A DNA stretch of 64,000 bases, from the NCBI GenBank assembly GCA_947471745.1, contig CANJKZ010000774.1:1054001-1118000 (forward strand), in the 5' to 3' direction. Numbering within the stretch: position 1 is the stretch's first letter; each line of letters begins with the position of its first letter. The stretch comes from Closterium sp. Naga37s-1. Lineage: Eukaryota; Streptophyta; Zygnematophyceae; Desmidiales; Closteriaceae. Both the position numbers and the translations under genes were made by a program. The notes beneath the pieces are model-generated. The model was not told where the DNA came from. It saw only the letters and a list, made by a program, of their open reading frames with translations, and did no database searches. Below are positions 1 to 9,973 of the stretch, piece by piece.

Positions 1-405
1 CTTAGAGGTCCATGCGCAGAGCTGGTGGGGTGCCTCATGTACCTGATGACATGTAATCGTCCACACATTTCCCATGCTTTTAGCTTCCTTGCTCACTTTG
101 TTGCGACTGGGAGACACCGAAATAAGCACTGGTTGATTGTGGCCTAGCTCTGCACCGACCATGTTCGTTAACAACAAGGCCATGATCCTCCTGCGTCGAG
201 AGCCTCGACTAAAGAGCAGAGTGAAGCACATCGAGTTGCGGCACTTCATGCTTCAAGGGTTGCAGCAACGCAGCCAAGCACGCTTGGTCTTTGAGGCTTC
301 AAAGGCCAACACTGTGGACATCTTCACCAAAGCCCTCGTGCCTGCTAACCACCACATGTTTTGTTCGCAGTTTGGCATTGTTCAGACATGTCCTCGTTTG
401 TTGTA
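1..405 (+). pseudogene. Copia family A (A0) RNase H C-terminal fragment
   Basis: The first bases encode the RT/RNase H connection seen in the other family-A copies (ELVGCLMYLMT, then a GRHR motif). They are followed in a shifted frame by the RNase H signatures VNNKAMILL, KHIELRHF and ANTVDIFTKAL. The gap between them, normally about 110 residues holding the DASW and SCEAEIYA motifs, is missing, so the copy is internally deleted. RNase H would degrade the RNA of the RNA/DNA hybrid during reverse transcription. The element enters from the left edge of the window, so its 5' part is not visible. It is dead, and its divergence from A2-A5 suggests an older copy. Confidence 0.8.
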
Positions 406-735
406 AACTTGCCGCTTGCTCTTGGACTGGCCTTGTGGCCACTTCTCTCAGAGGCTGGACTTATGACACAATGAGTTCGATCTTTTGTTTTGTTAACTTC
501 GTTGACTAGTCTTGTGACCATTTCTCCCAGTGGTTGGACTTGTTGAGCCGCCCTGGGATGTTGCTTGTCTTGTTCATGCAATATCCCTCACCTAGCCTAT
601 GAGGGTGCGTCAAACTATATAATTGTTAGTTGTAGGCTACACTAAGATGCTCTTTAGAGAGTATTACACTTTTAAGGTTTGATACTCATATCACCATTGT
701 GTTATTTGATTTCATTCCGCTATGCTATTTTGATA
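406..735 (+). repeat. A0 3' untranslated region and degenerate 3' LTR
   Basis: After the RNase H stop comes a T-rich 3' region like that of the other A copies, with the phrase cttgtggcc near 433. It ends in a purine tract (tatgagggtg, about 598-607). The next bases, gtcaaactatataattg followed by gtaggctaca, correspond to the family-A LTR start. The LTR end cannot be fixed; about 735 is a guess from the usual 131-bp length. No TSD was found. Confidence 0.4.
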
Positions 736-925
736 GTTGCGTAAATGTTTGGCGAAGGAATGTCATAAGGCGACTAGAGGCAGACTTGGAGTCAGAGTGC
801 TAGCCAAGCCTGTACCTCTGAGAGACCGGATGGTAAGCGATGCAGTCTTATCAATGTAAAGCACCAAAATCTCTTTATTAAAAAAATATTTGTTGCAACT
901 TCAATGTTTCTGTCGATAGTCAAGG

Positions 926-1188
926 CAGGTGGCACGCTCAAGACACTGCCTGCCAAGCACGTGACGTGGACACGGGAATGGGCTTTGAGTGCTTGACGTG
1001 GTTGCTTCGCTTGATGCCTTACCTTGTCCTTCATCCACCCCTACACCTCACCACACAGTTCAACCGTGAGGCGGACGACACGCTCAAGACGCTGCCGGCG
1101 AAGCATGTGGACACGGGGATGGGCTTTGAGCACCTGACGTCCATCCTGTAGGGCAAGCTCAGCAACTACGACACTGATGTGTTCATGC
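926..1188 (+). pseudogene. Alanyl-tRNA synthetase pseudogene, left piece
   Basis: From 1056 one frame reads [14 protein letters not shown], then [17 protein letters not shown], a TAG stop, and GKLSNYDTDVFMP. This matches the class II AlaRS catalytic core around the conserved [11 protein letters not shown] motif, which lies in the aminoacylation domain. A second, frameshifted copy of the LKTLPAKHV...GMGFE stretch lies at about 929-1000, so this exon piece is partly duplicated. The sequence before 1059 ends in cacacag, which could be an intron acceptor. The single stop looks like a CAG-to-TAG change. The piece ends abruptly where element A1 begins. AlaRS charges tRNA-Ala; this copy cannot be functional. 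Confidence 0.8.
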
Positions 1189-1517
1189 CCCCATAGGCGA
1201 AGTGGGGGATAGCAAGAACAACCAACGGTCACAAGACCAGTCAAGAGAAGTAAACAAAGCAAAGCTCAGGTGGATCTCAAGATCACCACGCAGTGTGAGC
1301 ACAAGCAAGCGGCCACAAGGCCAGTTCACATGCAGAGTTATAAAAGCATAAGCAGTACAGTGATCACAACCTAGCAAGAATAAGCATGCAGGTATAGATA
1401 CATAGATCACAGTACAAGGCAACGTCAAGCATAAGCAAGTGAGGTAGCGTAGGCACAAGGCTTAGAGCCATGCAGAAATACTGATGATCACCAGAGTCAA
1501 GGGCCTTGGTGAAGATA

Positions 1518-3210
1518 TCAGTAGTGTTGGCCCGAGAGGCCACTTAAGCAGGGCGAAGCTGACCACCTGCTGCAACTCTCAAGCAAGAAAGTAACGAAGA
1601 GCAATGTGCTTTGTTCTGTGCTCGATACTCTGCTCCTGACACAAGGCAATCGTGGCCTTGTTGTTGACGCACAGAACCGGAGGAGAACGAGGCCGCTCAC
1701 CCAAGTCAGTCAGCAGCTAGGTCAGACAGCGTAACTCCTGTGCACCCATAGCTCCAGCATAGATCTCGGCCTCACAGTTGGAACCAAGCACAGAAGACGA
1801 ACGAGTGGACCTCCACGAGACAGAACCAGAGCCGAGACTGAAAGTCTAACCCTGTGACAACCGCTAATTCGCCTGGTCGTTGGCCCACGAATTGTTTGAG
1901 TGTCCAGTGAGTACAACTGAGCCATGTCCTCCAAGCACTACCCCATGCTTGATGTACTGCACAAGTAACGTAGCACCCTCCTAGCAGCCCGCCAGTGCTC
2001 TGGTCACTGTCTCCCGAGCGCAACGTAGCACGCCAAGATGCTGAGAGGGTACGCGAGTTCAGGTTGAAGGTGGAGCTGAGAGCGAGTGGCCTGCAGGCAG
2101 AGGAGTGAACTGTGGCGAGGAGAACTGGAAGCCGAAGCACTGAAGGACCTGGTGCACCATGTGTCACTAAGTCACAGCGATGGTGCGCCGTGCTCTGTCC
2201 CGGGTGATCTGCAAGCAAAGAGAGCTGCACAGTTCACCCAGGTCAGTGCAGGTGTGTCTCTTCTGCAGCCCCGCCTTCACAAGGGCCAGTGCCTAAGTGT
2301 CAGCAGTAGCAAAGACCAAGTCGTCGACATACACGAGGATGTAGAACGGCGACAAAGAAGGGTCGGTGCGCAGAAACAGCGACGGGTCAAAAGTCAAAGG
2401 AGCAAACCCAGGAGCCACAAGAGTAGTCTTCAGTGTGTCGTGCCACTCGCGGGGCACCTCACGGAGACCCTAGACTGGCCGCTAAAGGTTCCACTGGGTA
2501 CCCTCGGGAAACGACTCAGTGAAGCGAGGTGGGCGGTGCAGCCAGATCTCCTTGTGAAGGATGCCCTGCAAGAAAGTTGTGCTGAAGTCAAGTGAGTGGA
2601 GCTCGTAGTCATGCTTTGCTGCAACGTGCAGTAACACCCGAATAGTGGTCATATTTGGGGTTGGGGAGAAGTTCTGGAAGAAGTCGACCCCCCTGTCGCT
2701 GATTGAAGTCTCGTGCAACGTAACGCGCCTTAAAGGCAGGCTGAGAACCCGGCGGCCGCTTGACTCTGAACATGCCATCGACTATGTTTGCCTCAGGAGG
2801 GGGAACTGCGTCAACGTAGGTGCATGTGGACTTCCAGGAAGCCATCTCTGCATCCATGGCTATCTGCCACTAAGAGGAGTTCTCACCCGTGATCGTCTCA
2901 GCGTAAGAGCGCGGGGTTGGGATGTCTAGTGCATCTGGTCTCTCTCAAGAAAAAACAGCACGAAAGCGAGATGAGGTACAGCAGCCGCGAGTCACGGGAG
3001 CTCAAACTGCATGTCCTCAAGGAGGTCACTGCCAAAGGTAAGCTCACCCCCGACAGACAGAGGATAGTCAGACTCAGACTCAGTAACAAGACTCGCAAAG
3101 TAGTCTAGACGACATGTAGCAGCAAAGTCAACGAGCTCAGTGACTAAGGCAGACGCAGCAGTAGAATCATAGGAAGGGTCAGTGACAAGTGTGGCCAGGA
3201 TACGCATGAC
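1518..3210 (-). pseudogene. A1 reverse transcriptase and RNase H remnant
   Basis: On the minus strand the RT begins near 3207 and holds the block HSLDFSTTFLQG (about 2560-2600). The YVDD catalytic motif is intact at about 2317-2328. RNase H signatures follow towards 1518, ending in a region related to the ANTADVFTKAL end of other copies. The coding frame switches several times. Near 2590-2640 TTIRVLLHVAAKHDYEL is readable, so the RT palm is recognisable despite the damage. Family-A copies A2 and A4 give the intact order for comparison. RT would copy element RNA into cDNA in a cytoplasmic virus-like particle. Confidence 0.8.
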
Positions 3211-4311
3211 GGTGGGACTAGCAGCACGAGCAAGTTCAAACTCAGGGTCAGGATCATCAGAAAGAGAGGACGCTAGTGGAGACGGCGACTCTGGAACAGA
3301 GAAGCACGAAGTGCCATAGTGTGCGTGCCGGGGACTGGTGGAGGACGAACACGACGAGCACGACTAATAGTGCGAACATGCGAGGCAAGACGAGACGCAG
3401 GCTCACGATGCTCTATGAGGGAGTCTGTCTGCTTAGGGTAAGGAGAAAGAGTAGGTAGAGGGGACTGAGGCTGTAACAACGGCTGTGACTGGTCACGTGG
3501 AGGACATAGTAGAGGTGGAGTAAGGCCAGTGGAAGACGGAAGACTAAGAACCTGGCAAAGCGCCGAGTCAGGTGGTGGCAGTGTCGACTGCGGCGGTGGC
3601 AAGAAAAACGGTCGCCGCTGCGCAGTACCCATAGTACCAGAGCCTCCAGCTCTAGTACCTCCAGCACCAGCACCTCCAACACCCTCAGCTCCAGTACCGC
3701 TAGTTCCTCTAGCTCCTCCAGCTCTAGCACCTCTAGCGCTAGAAGCTCTAGTACCTCCAGCTCCACCAGCTCCAGTACCTCCAGCACCTCCTGCTCCAGC
3801 ACCAGTTCCTCCAGTACCTCCAGCTCCAGCGTCCCCAGCACCAGCAGCTCCAGCTCCTCGACCAGAGTGGCCTCGCCGAATAACCCACTCGCAAAGCTGT
3901 TGCGGCAAGAGAGTCCTGTCAACGAGACTGCTGCTGTTGTCCAACGCCAGAACCTCCAGCAGGAGCACCCACAACTTCACCACCACCAGGATGTGCAGCA
4001 CCCCCAGAAGTAGCAGCCCCAAAACCAGCACCCCCAAACTCATCACCTCCAGAGTCAGCACCCCCAGAACCAGCACCCCCAAAGTCCGCACCGCCAGTGT
4101 CACCACCCCCAGCAACACCGGAGTCTACAACGACAGGCTGCAGAGGCGGCGAAGACGGCCGAGGCGGAAAACCAGGAGGGGTCTCCAAGCGCAGAGAGCG
4201 GCGAGTGCACGTCGTGTCGTCAGCAGTAGGGTCACCCCCCTCACCCGGGCCAGAGGTGTTAGAGGAGACCTCTAAAGGCTCAACCAAGGGGAGTGGGTCG
4301 ACCTGAGACAC
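3211..4311 (-). pseudogene. A1 integrase-RT spacer (Gly/Ala-rich)
   Basis: This stretch sits between the integrase and RT parts and is built from short repeats. On the minus strand 3919-4311 reads SQVDPLPLVEPLEV and then GGADSGG-type repeats. The stretch 3413-4118 reads Gly/Ala repeats in one frame and Leu/Val/Glu repeats in another. The same spacer exists in A2-A5, so it is a family trait and not a local expansion. It has no catalytic motif. Its function is unknown; it may be a flexible linker between integrase and RT. Confidence 0.65.
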
Positions 4312-5455
4312 ACCTGAGGGAGCAGGACCCTGTGGGGGGGGGGGGGTCTACCGTGGTGGGACCTGGAACAAGGAAGAGGGGCGGCAGGGGGACAGGAGAA
4401 GACACGTGGGGGTGGAGACAGTAGAATTCGACTGACTCGTCAAAGGTGATGTCTTGGGAGGACAGGACGCAGTGCGAGGTAGGGTGGTAAGACTGCCAAG
4501 GCAGGGCGTTGGTGGGAAAGCCAAGGGAGACGCAGCGAAGAGAGCAAGGAGAGAGCTTGCCCGCGGTCGGATCGAGGATAAGGGCAAGCGAGCCCCAGAC
4601 CCGAAACGCCGGCACATCGCCAACCTCCCCCATCCAACGCAGTGTAGGCGAGGTCTCTAGTATAGAGACACGGGGTCAGAGGTTGAGCTGATGCGTGGCA
4701 TATCGGACCGCAAACGGCCACAGAAAATTGGGAGCAACCGCATGGGTCATGAAGGTGCGAGCAACTTCCATGATCGAGCCAATGCAACGCTCAGCAATCC
4801 CATTGACTTGTGGAGAGGCCAGAAGCGTGAACAATTGGGCGATGCCCTCCTCACGACAAAAGTCCTCAAGGAGGCGGGAGGAAAACTCACCGCCTCTGCA
4901 AGAGTGCAGTCGCAGGATCCGGAGGTCTTGCTGAAACCGTGCGCTCAGCTGGCGTCGAACAGTGCTGATCAAGGGGATCAAAATACCGCGAACATCCGCC
5001 TTGCTCTGCAAGGGGAAGACTGTGGTTTAGCGCGTGTAGTCATCAACAATCAGCAGAAAGTAGTGCTCGTGGTCTCGTCCACGGACGCGGGCGGGGCCCC
5101 ACACATCCATGTGGTGAGTCTGCAGAGGAGCAGTGGTCGGAGGAAACGAGGAGGAGTGAGGAGCCGCACGCTGCCGCCCCTTGATACAGGGAAGGCACGG
5201 CGGTGCAAGCGAGCACGAGAGCGGGGGCAGGGACCTGGGGAGGCCAGAGACAAGGAGGCGAGAGTGCATGAAAAGGCGACCAAGACGGTGGTGACAGAGG
5301 AGAGATAGGTGCGTGAAAAGGCGACACGGACAAGACGCAGCTAACTGACCCGACGCAACCACCTGGCCTGACGAAGCCACCTGTGCAAACTTAGTGATCA
5401 ATGTGTACAGGCCAGATCCAGGCCTCCGTGTGAACGTGGAGAGATGCTCGCTCAT
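4312..5455 (-). pseudogene. A1 integrase remnant
   Basis: Reading on the minus strand, 5455-5027 carries the MDVWGPA block and the VDDYTR stretch that hold the first catalytic Asp region of a DDE integrase. The segment 5011-4676 carries HSCRGGEF, FTLLASP and NGIAER. In A2, A4 and A5 the same place reads HSDRGGEF, so the second catalytic Asp has become Cys. The segment 4633-4280 carries the C-terminal FRVWGS region. Frames break between these pieces. Integrase would insert the cDNA into host DNA; this copy cannot. Confidence 0.8.
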
Positions 5456-5458
5456 GCG

Positions 5459-6721
5459 TTAGTCTGTGCAGATCGCCACAAGCTCTCCCCCAGGCGTAGT
5501 GGTAGTGACCAACTCGTCCAGGAGGACAGCGTTACTCACCAGGTTCGTAGTGAACGAGGGGAGGTGGAGACCTGTGAGCGAGCCGGAAGGGGCTGCCAGA
5601 CACAGGAGATCCATGGAAGCACGTGCAACGACTGGGCCCCCAAAGGGGTCAGCCAGAGTGACCGGGACAGGTGATGTGAACGGTGTGACTGTGGTGCAAT
5701 CGCGGAAGAAGCAGCACGCGCCTGAATCAAGTGTGAAGGTGTGCAAGTCCTCAGCAGGAGCATCACATGTGGCAGCAGACTCACAAGGACCTAGAGCAGC
5801 AGCCTCTATACCAGTAACGCAAGGCACACACGAGTAACAGTCACCCTCAACACTATCAGAGCCAGCATACATAGCATATAGGCCAGCATTGATCTTGTCA
5901 AAATCAAGAGCAAACACATCCACCCCCTTTTGGAACAACCCTAACCAGTTGGGGATCTCAAGCTCGTCACCGTACTTGGTGCGCCACGCATCCTCGAGAC
6001 GGAAGAAGCAGCGATACTCAGTGTGCCCAAATTTCCCGCAAGGGTCACCAGCCCGGGGACCCGTGCGCATGACGTACGGGCAACGACCACTATTCCCAGA
6101 GGAGCCACCATGGACAACCAGCCTGGGCCATGAGCGTCTCTTGCTGGCGTGGCTACTGCTGTTGTCCACTCCCAGAGCCTCCGCCGCCACGAGCTTCACC
6201 CCCAGTCGCCGCCCCAGAGCCTCCACCCTTACCAGCTCCACCCCGACCACCACCCGAGCCCCCTCCGCCCACCCCACCGCCTCCACCACCCCCGCCACCT
6301 CCACCGCCGCAACCACCGCCTCCAACCCCGCCACCACTACCGCCACCACCGCTGCCACCACCCCCGCCAGCGCCACCCCCACCACCCTTACCCCCCTTGC
6401 CCTTGCCGTTGCGGCGCCTCCCACTAGGAGCAGACGCAACACCGACCTCCTCAGCACGAAGGAAGTCAATTGCAGCAGCAGAGGCAATAGAGGGCGCAAG
6501 AAGGGACAGCAGGGCGGGCAATAGCATCGCGCGTGAGCCACTACGAACAAGCTAGACGGTCAGGTGACTCATCTGGGGCGGGAAGGGACCAGGACGTATG
6601 CTCGAACAGTGAGACGTCGTCCCTAGCTACGCTACAGGTACAGCTGGAGATCCTCTAGCCAGGTGTCAAACTTAATCGGGCGACCCTCCGCGTCAAAGGT
6701 AAGGACAGTAATGGTTGCCAT
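5459..6721 (-). pseudogene. A1 gag-protease remnant
   Basis: The gag start codon is at 6721-6719 and reads MATITVLTFDAEGRP. It hits a stop after QLYL near 6632, and the middle of gag is deleted. From 6550 to 5459 a frame of 363 codons includes a Gly-rich linker and a variant zinc knuckle (C...DPCGKFGHTEYRC). It then has the FDLDF-like segment and the aspartic protease motif LDSGA in HTFTLDSGACCFFRD. Gag would form the virus-like particle and protease would mature it. The gag loss makes this copy inactive. Confidence 0.8.
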
Positions 6722-7399
6722 AGTATGCAGTTGCAGTAGTAGCAGTAGCAGAAGCAGAAGCAGCAGCAGCAGCAGAAGGGGCGGTAGCAAAGGCAGCTCG
6801 GCTGGGCGGCTCGGCAAGGCGGCTCAGCTGGGCGGCTCGGCAGGGCGGCGCAGCTCGGGCAGGGCAGGGCAGCTTGGTGCGTGTGGCAGGAGCAGCGTAG
6901 CAGCAGCTGCAACGCAGGCAGGGTGTGCGCAGGCGGTGCAGGGCAGTGCGCAGGCTGTGCGGGCAGAGCACGGGCGGCGCACGGGTAGCAGGGGCAAAGC
7001 GCTTGCAGCGCGTGGGCGGCACACGCAGCGTGCGGGCGGCACGGGGGCAGTGCAAGCAGCGCGCGGGCAGAGCGCGGGCGGTGCAAGCAGCGCGCAGGTA
7101 GCTCACGGGCATTGCAAGCGGCGTGCGGGCAGCACAGGCAGCGCAGGCAACTTGCGGGTTGTGCGCGCGAAGGGCTCAAGCAGAGTGCGTGCAGGCGGCG
7201 CGAGCAGGGCGCGTGCAAGGCAGCGTGCAGGTTGCGCACTGGGCAGCTAGCGGGTCGCGCGTAGGGCAGGGCAGAGCGCGTGGGGTAGCGCGGGCAGGGC
7301 AGTGTACGGGACGGTGTTAGGGTAGGGCAGTCACGATCGTTGTTAGGGCAGGGCAGGAAAAAAATGGCAGAACGGAACTAATGGTGGGCCCTAAGGAGC
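6722..7399 (-). repeat. A1 GC-rich 5' leader
   Basis: Between the primer-site hairpin and the gag ATG lies about 680 bp of GC-rich imperfect repeats. Words such as gcgggcggtgcaagcagcg and ggcggctcggca recur, and a CAG-rich tract lies next to the gag start (about 6725-6775). Long frames here are by-products of base composition. All family-A copies have a leader in this place, but each has a different repeat word. Confidence 0.7.
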
Positions 7400-7430
7400 G
7401 GTCCTACGCAAGGACCTGCCGTGAATACCA
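7400..7430 (-). promoter_or_regulatory. A1 primer-binding site and adjacent hairpin
   Basis: The PBS-like sequence on the minus strand starts at 7430 (TGGTATTCACGGCAGG), directly inside the LTR. It runs into a hairpin with stem ggtcct (7400-7405), loop 7406-7410 and stem aggacc (7411-7416). A GGGCCC box lies just downstream at about 7386-7391. The same layout occurs in A2-A5. Confidence 0.6.
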
Positions 7431-7558
7431 TCTCAGAATAACATGGCAGGAATGATTGACTAGAACGAATGACAAGTACAAGTAGGTCTAACCCTAATGG
7501 GTTGTAGTCAGTATAGTCTACCCCAGTACAGCCTAAACAAGATAGAAGTCATTTTGAC
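7431..7558 (-). repeat. A1 5' LTR
   Basis: About 128 bp ending on the plus strand in ttttgaca, so the element starts TGTCAAAATGAC on the minus strand. It contains the family-A LTR words gtacaagtaggt, aaccctaatgggttgtag and ctaccccagtacagcct. It is the most diverged family-A LTR of the window and has no partner at the left end. Confidence 0.75.
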
Positions 7559-8000
7559 AGTGTTTCAAGGTTGAGGGAGGGCAAGTTGAGTAACCACAAC
7601 ACGGATTTTTTCATGCCTATCTTTGATGCCATCCAGAAGGTGGGAGAAGGGGGGAGGATCGAGGGGGGTGGGAAATGATAGAGGGCTGGGTGGAGGAGGC
7701 GTTTTAGGGTTGAGGCAGGGCAAGCTGAGCAACAATGACGTTTACATGCCCATCTTTGATGCCGACTGGTAGCGGATCACATCCGCACTCTCTCCTTCAC
7801 CATCGATGCTGCCCCTTCCTCCCGTTCCTGTGATTCGTCTTGCCCCGTGCAACCCACTAGGTGACGGGAGTGGCTGCTTACGAGGGCAAGCTGGGCAAGG
7901 AGGACATGAATATCAAGGACATGGCGTACCGGGTGGTTTCGGATCACGCCCGCACTCTCTCTCTAATGGTCTGTGTATTGATAAACCAGGAGGGTACAAA
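7559..8000 (+). pseudogene. Alanyl-tRNA synthetase pseudogene, right pieces
   Basis: Three AlaRS-like pieces follow element A1 in the correct order. At 7588-7650 the sequence reads GKLSNHNTDFFMPIFDAIQKV. At 7724-7796 a second copy reads GKLSNNDVYMPIFDA and then, after a break, VADHIRTLSFTID. At 7861-7965 it reads AYEGKLGKEDMNIKDMAYRV and VSDHARTLSL. These match the AlaRS region after [11 protein letters not shown] (NYDTDVF.PIFDAI, then the MAYRV.ADHIRTL motif). Exon-like pieces are repeated and intervening DNA looks intronic, so this is a rearranged gene relic. Confidence 0.78.
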
Positions 8001-8041
8001 CATGCAAGATAAAGCAAATACTAACAATGCAAGCATCTAGT

Positions 8042-8602
8042 CTAGCACACCAGCTCTATCCCCCAGATCTCGAGTAGGGGCTCAATTACTGCAAAGCAGT
8101 CTCCCAAATAGAACTCTGACCCAATCCCTCCCACGGGCGGGTTCTCAGCAGCCGCCGCCTCGCTTGACTTAAGCAGGTAACCCACCGATTGGGCCCTCTG
8201 CAATGCAACCGACCACCTCTGTCGGAACAGGTGCAGGAATTTGGCGGCTTGGAAGGATTTTGAGTCGGCGTTGAAGTATCGCCGAACCGCCGTATCCGCC
8301 AGTAGCTTGAGGAAAACCGGAACTTCAGCACATGGGCAGCTGTAGGTTTCTACAGCCAAGGGGAAGAACCCCACAGTCTCTGGTCGATTAGCGTAATGCT
8401 TGATCTTCTTGTTGGCCTGCTCCCGGGCCGCCCATCCCCTACCTTTCGTTGCCTCTGGGTCCCTTGTGCTGATGGGGTCTGTGATTGTGACATCACACAC
8501 CCAAACCGCCCTGCTGCTACAGTCACTCATGGTGAAGTCGGCCGTTTGTTCCTCGATCGGACAGAAGGTTGCTGACTTGCTGTGGACAATGAACCCCGTC
8601 AC
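8042..8602 (-). pseudogene. Non-LTR retrotransposon endonuclease-like C-terminal fragment
   Basis: An open frame of 186 codons on the minus strand reads EEQTADFTM, VWVCDVTITDP, AREQANKKIKHYANRP and FFPLAVETYSC. The spacing of (P/A)D-(x)n-DVT...K followed by PL-VET matches the C-terminal restriction-like endonuclease of some non-LTR retrotransposons. Element N in this window has the same signatures (RRTDI, WALDVSV, PLVIETFGC). The tail has FLHLFRQRW and LQRAQ, again as in N. RT motifs are absent, so this is a truncated piece or the end of an element cut by D. Assignment rests on motif resemblance only. Confidence 0.6.
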
Positions 8603-9973
8603 GCATGCTTCGTTATGAAGTGACGCGTGAGTGGAGATCCTTTGGGAATGTTACTTTGACCTTTCGGTTATTCCAACCCTCCCCTTCATTCCTGAAGGTG
8701 AGCCACGTGGGATTTCTTCGAGATCCCGCAGAGGCTGGTGCGGTGCTGAAACTTCTGACGTGGCAGCTTCTTGGTCAAGAAATCTGCTGCCATATCACCA
8801 GTTGGGCAATGCATGAGTTTGACCTTGCCTTTGTCGATCTCGTCTTTAACGAAGAAGTAACGGAGTGCGATGTGTTTTGTGCGGTTCACGAAGCCAATCT
8901 TGTTCGCGCTCTGGTTGTCGCAGAGTAACGTGAAGTGCCCGTTCATTGTCACTTTCGCTTCCTGCAGGAGCTCCATTAGATACAGTCCGTCACAAACAGC
9001 TGCGCTGGCGGCGATGAACTCAGCTTCGGCTGACAAAAGTGCAATGAGCTCCTGCTTCTGGGAGTTCCAAGAGATGAGTCCGGCAGGTTGGAGTTGAAAA
9101 ATGAATCCTGTGCGGGAGCGTCTGTTGTCAATATCTCCCGCGTGGTCTGCGCTAACGTAGCCATGAAGATGTAGAGTAGCAGTGAGGTTAGCTTCGTAGG
9201 TGAGTCCGACGTCAGGAGTAGAAACGAAGTATTGAAGTGCTCGGCTTAGATCCAGTAGATTCTCCCCTTCAGGTTGCTTCAGGTACTGAGCGAGCTGGCT
9301 TGCGACATAGGAGAGATCGGGCCGGCACGTGACGGCGGCGAACAAGAGACACCCCAGCTGCTGCTGATAGAGCCGATGTTCCTCGATGGAGAGCGATGTG
9401 ATGTCGGGTTCGTGGTTAGGAGGAGTGCGGAAGGGGGTGGTGAGGTTGATCGGGGCGACGGCGAACTTCTTCGCTAGTGTTTCCGCGTATTTAGCGGCGG
9501 AGAGGTGGATGGAGGTGGCGGATTGGGTGATGTTGAGGCCTAGAAATTGTGTGACGTTGTGGTTGATGGTCACTTCAAGCTTCTCCTTGATATCTGCCTC
9601 AAACCGATCCAGCAGCTCCGTGTCATCGCCTGTGTAGAGTAGGTCGTCGACGTAGGCGACAAGGAGAATAAACTTGCCACGCGACTCCTTGGGTACATTC
9701 CGAGATCATGTGGCAGTTGAGTAAACCCGAGCTCCGTCAGGACGGTGTCGAAGGCATGCGGCTGCTCGACGAAGATGATGGCGTCGACGGGAGCGTACAG
9801 GAATGCACTTCCGACGTCGATTTAATGGAGCGGGCGTTGTTTAACGGCTGCGATGCAAATGAGGATGCGCACTGAGGTGTGCCTTCCGACGGGTGCGTAG
9901 GTGAGGTCGAAACCCACCATGTGGGTTTGCTCGAAGCCGCGTACCACCCATCTCGCTTTGTACTTGTCGATGG
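8603..9973 (-). mobile_element. Copia element D, left arm (3' part)
   Basis: D runs on the minus strand and this is its RT-to-RNase H end. The right arm continues at 45952. The two arms join in phase across insertion B: the right arm ends in RIKTLADGSI and this arm starts with DKYKARWVVRGF, a normal copia RT sequence. A purine-rich tract (minus strand AAGGGGAGGG near 8675) follows the RNase H stop. The 3' LTR cannot be delimited because only about 80 bp separate it from the neighbouring endonuclease frame. Confidence 0.85.
8686..9973 (-). pseudogene. D reverse transcriptase (C-terminal part) and RNase H
   Basis: From 9573 to 8686 an open frame of 295 codons holds QFLGLNI, RPDLSYVASQLAQYL, the RNase H Asp in VSADHAGD, the Glu in AEAEFIAAS, the Asp in LLCDNQSA, and the end motif AADFLTKKL. 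Upstream in the same frame lies YVDDLLY (9654-9637). Farther upstream (9665-9830) the frame is broken by a small indel and a stop before GSAFLYAPVD. The part 10016-9822 carries KARWVVRGF and FDLTYAPV. This is unlike families A-C in sequence, so D is a separate copia lineage. It is inactive because of the breaks and insertion B. Confidence 0.85.

Larger units (their letters stand above)
1189..7558 (-). mobile_element. Copia element A1 (family A, lacks 3' LTR)
   Basis: On the minus strand the order is 5' LTR (7431-7558), primer site and hairpin, GC-rich leader, gag remnant, protease, integrase, Gly/Ala spacer, RT and RNase H, as expected for Ty1/copia. The left end stops inside the polypurine-tract complement (cccatagg at about 1189). 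In A3 and A4 a 130-bp 3' LTR lies beyond that point; here AlaRS sequence begins at once. The element splits the AlaRS pseudogene. No TSD can be recognised because the 3' LTR is gone. Many stops, frameshifts and a gag deletion show it is dead. Confidence 0.88.

Noticed and set aside
3273..4118. 281-codon minus-strand frame with Leu/Val-rich repeats as a membrane protein
   Set aside because: The hydrophobic repeats are an off-frame reading of the Gly/Ala spacer DNA of A1; the same artefact appears in A2, A4 and A5.
6130..6555. Proline-rich frame on the plus strand
   Set aside because: Antisense to the Gly-rich gag linker of A1; poly-Pro is the complement of the Gly codons.
7559..8000. An expressed small host gene
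   Set aside because: The AlaRS pieces are broken, partly duplicated and out of frame with each other, so a pseudogene is the better reading.
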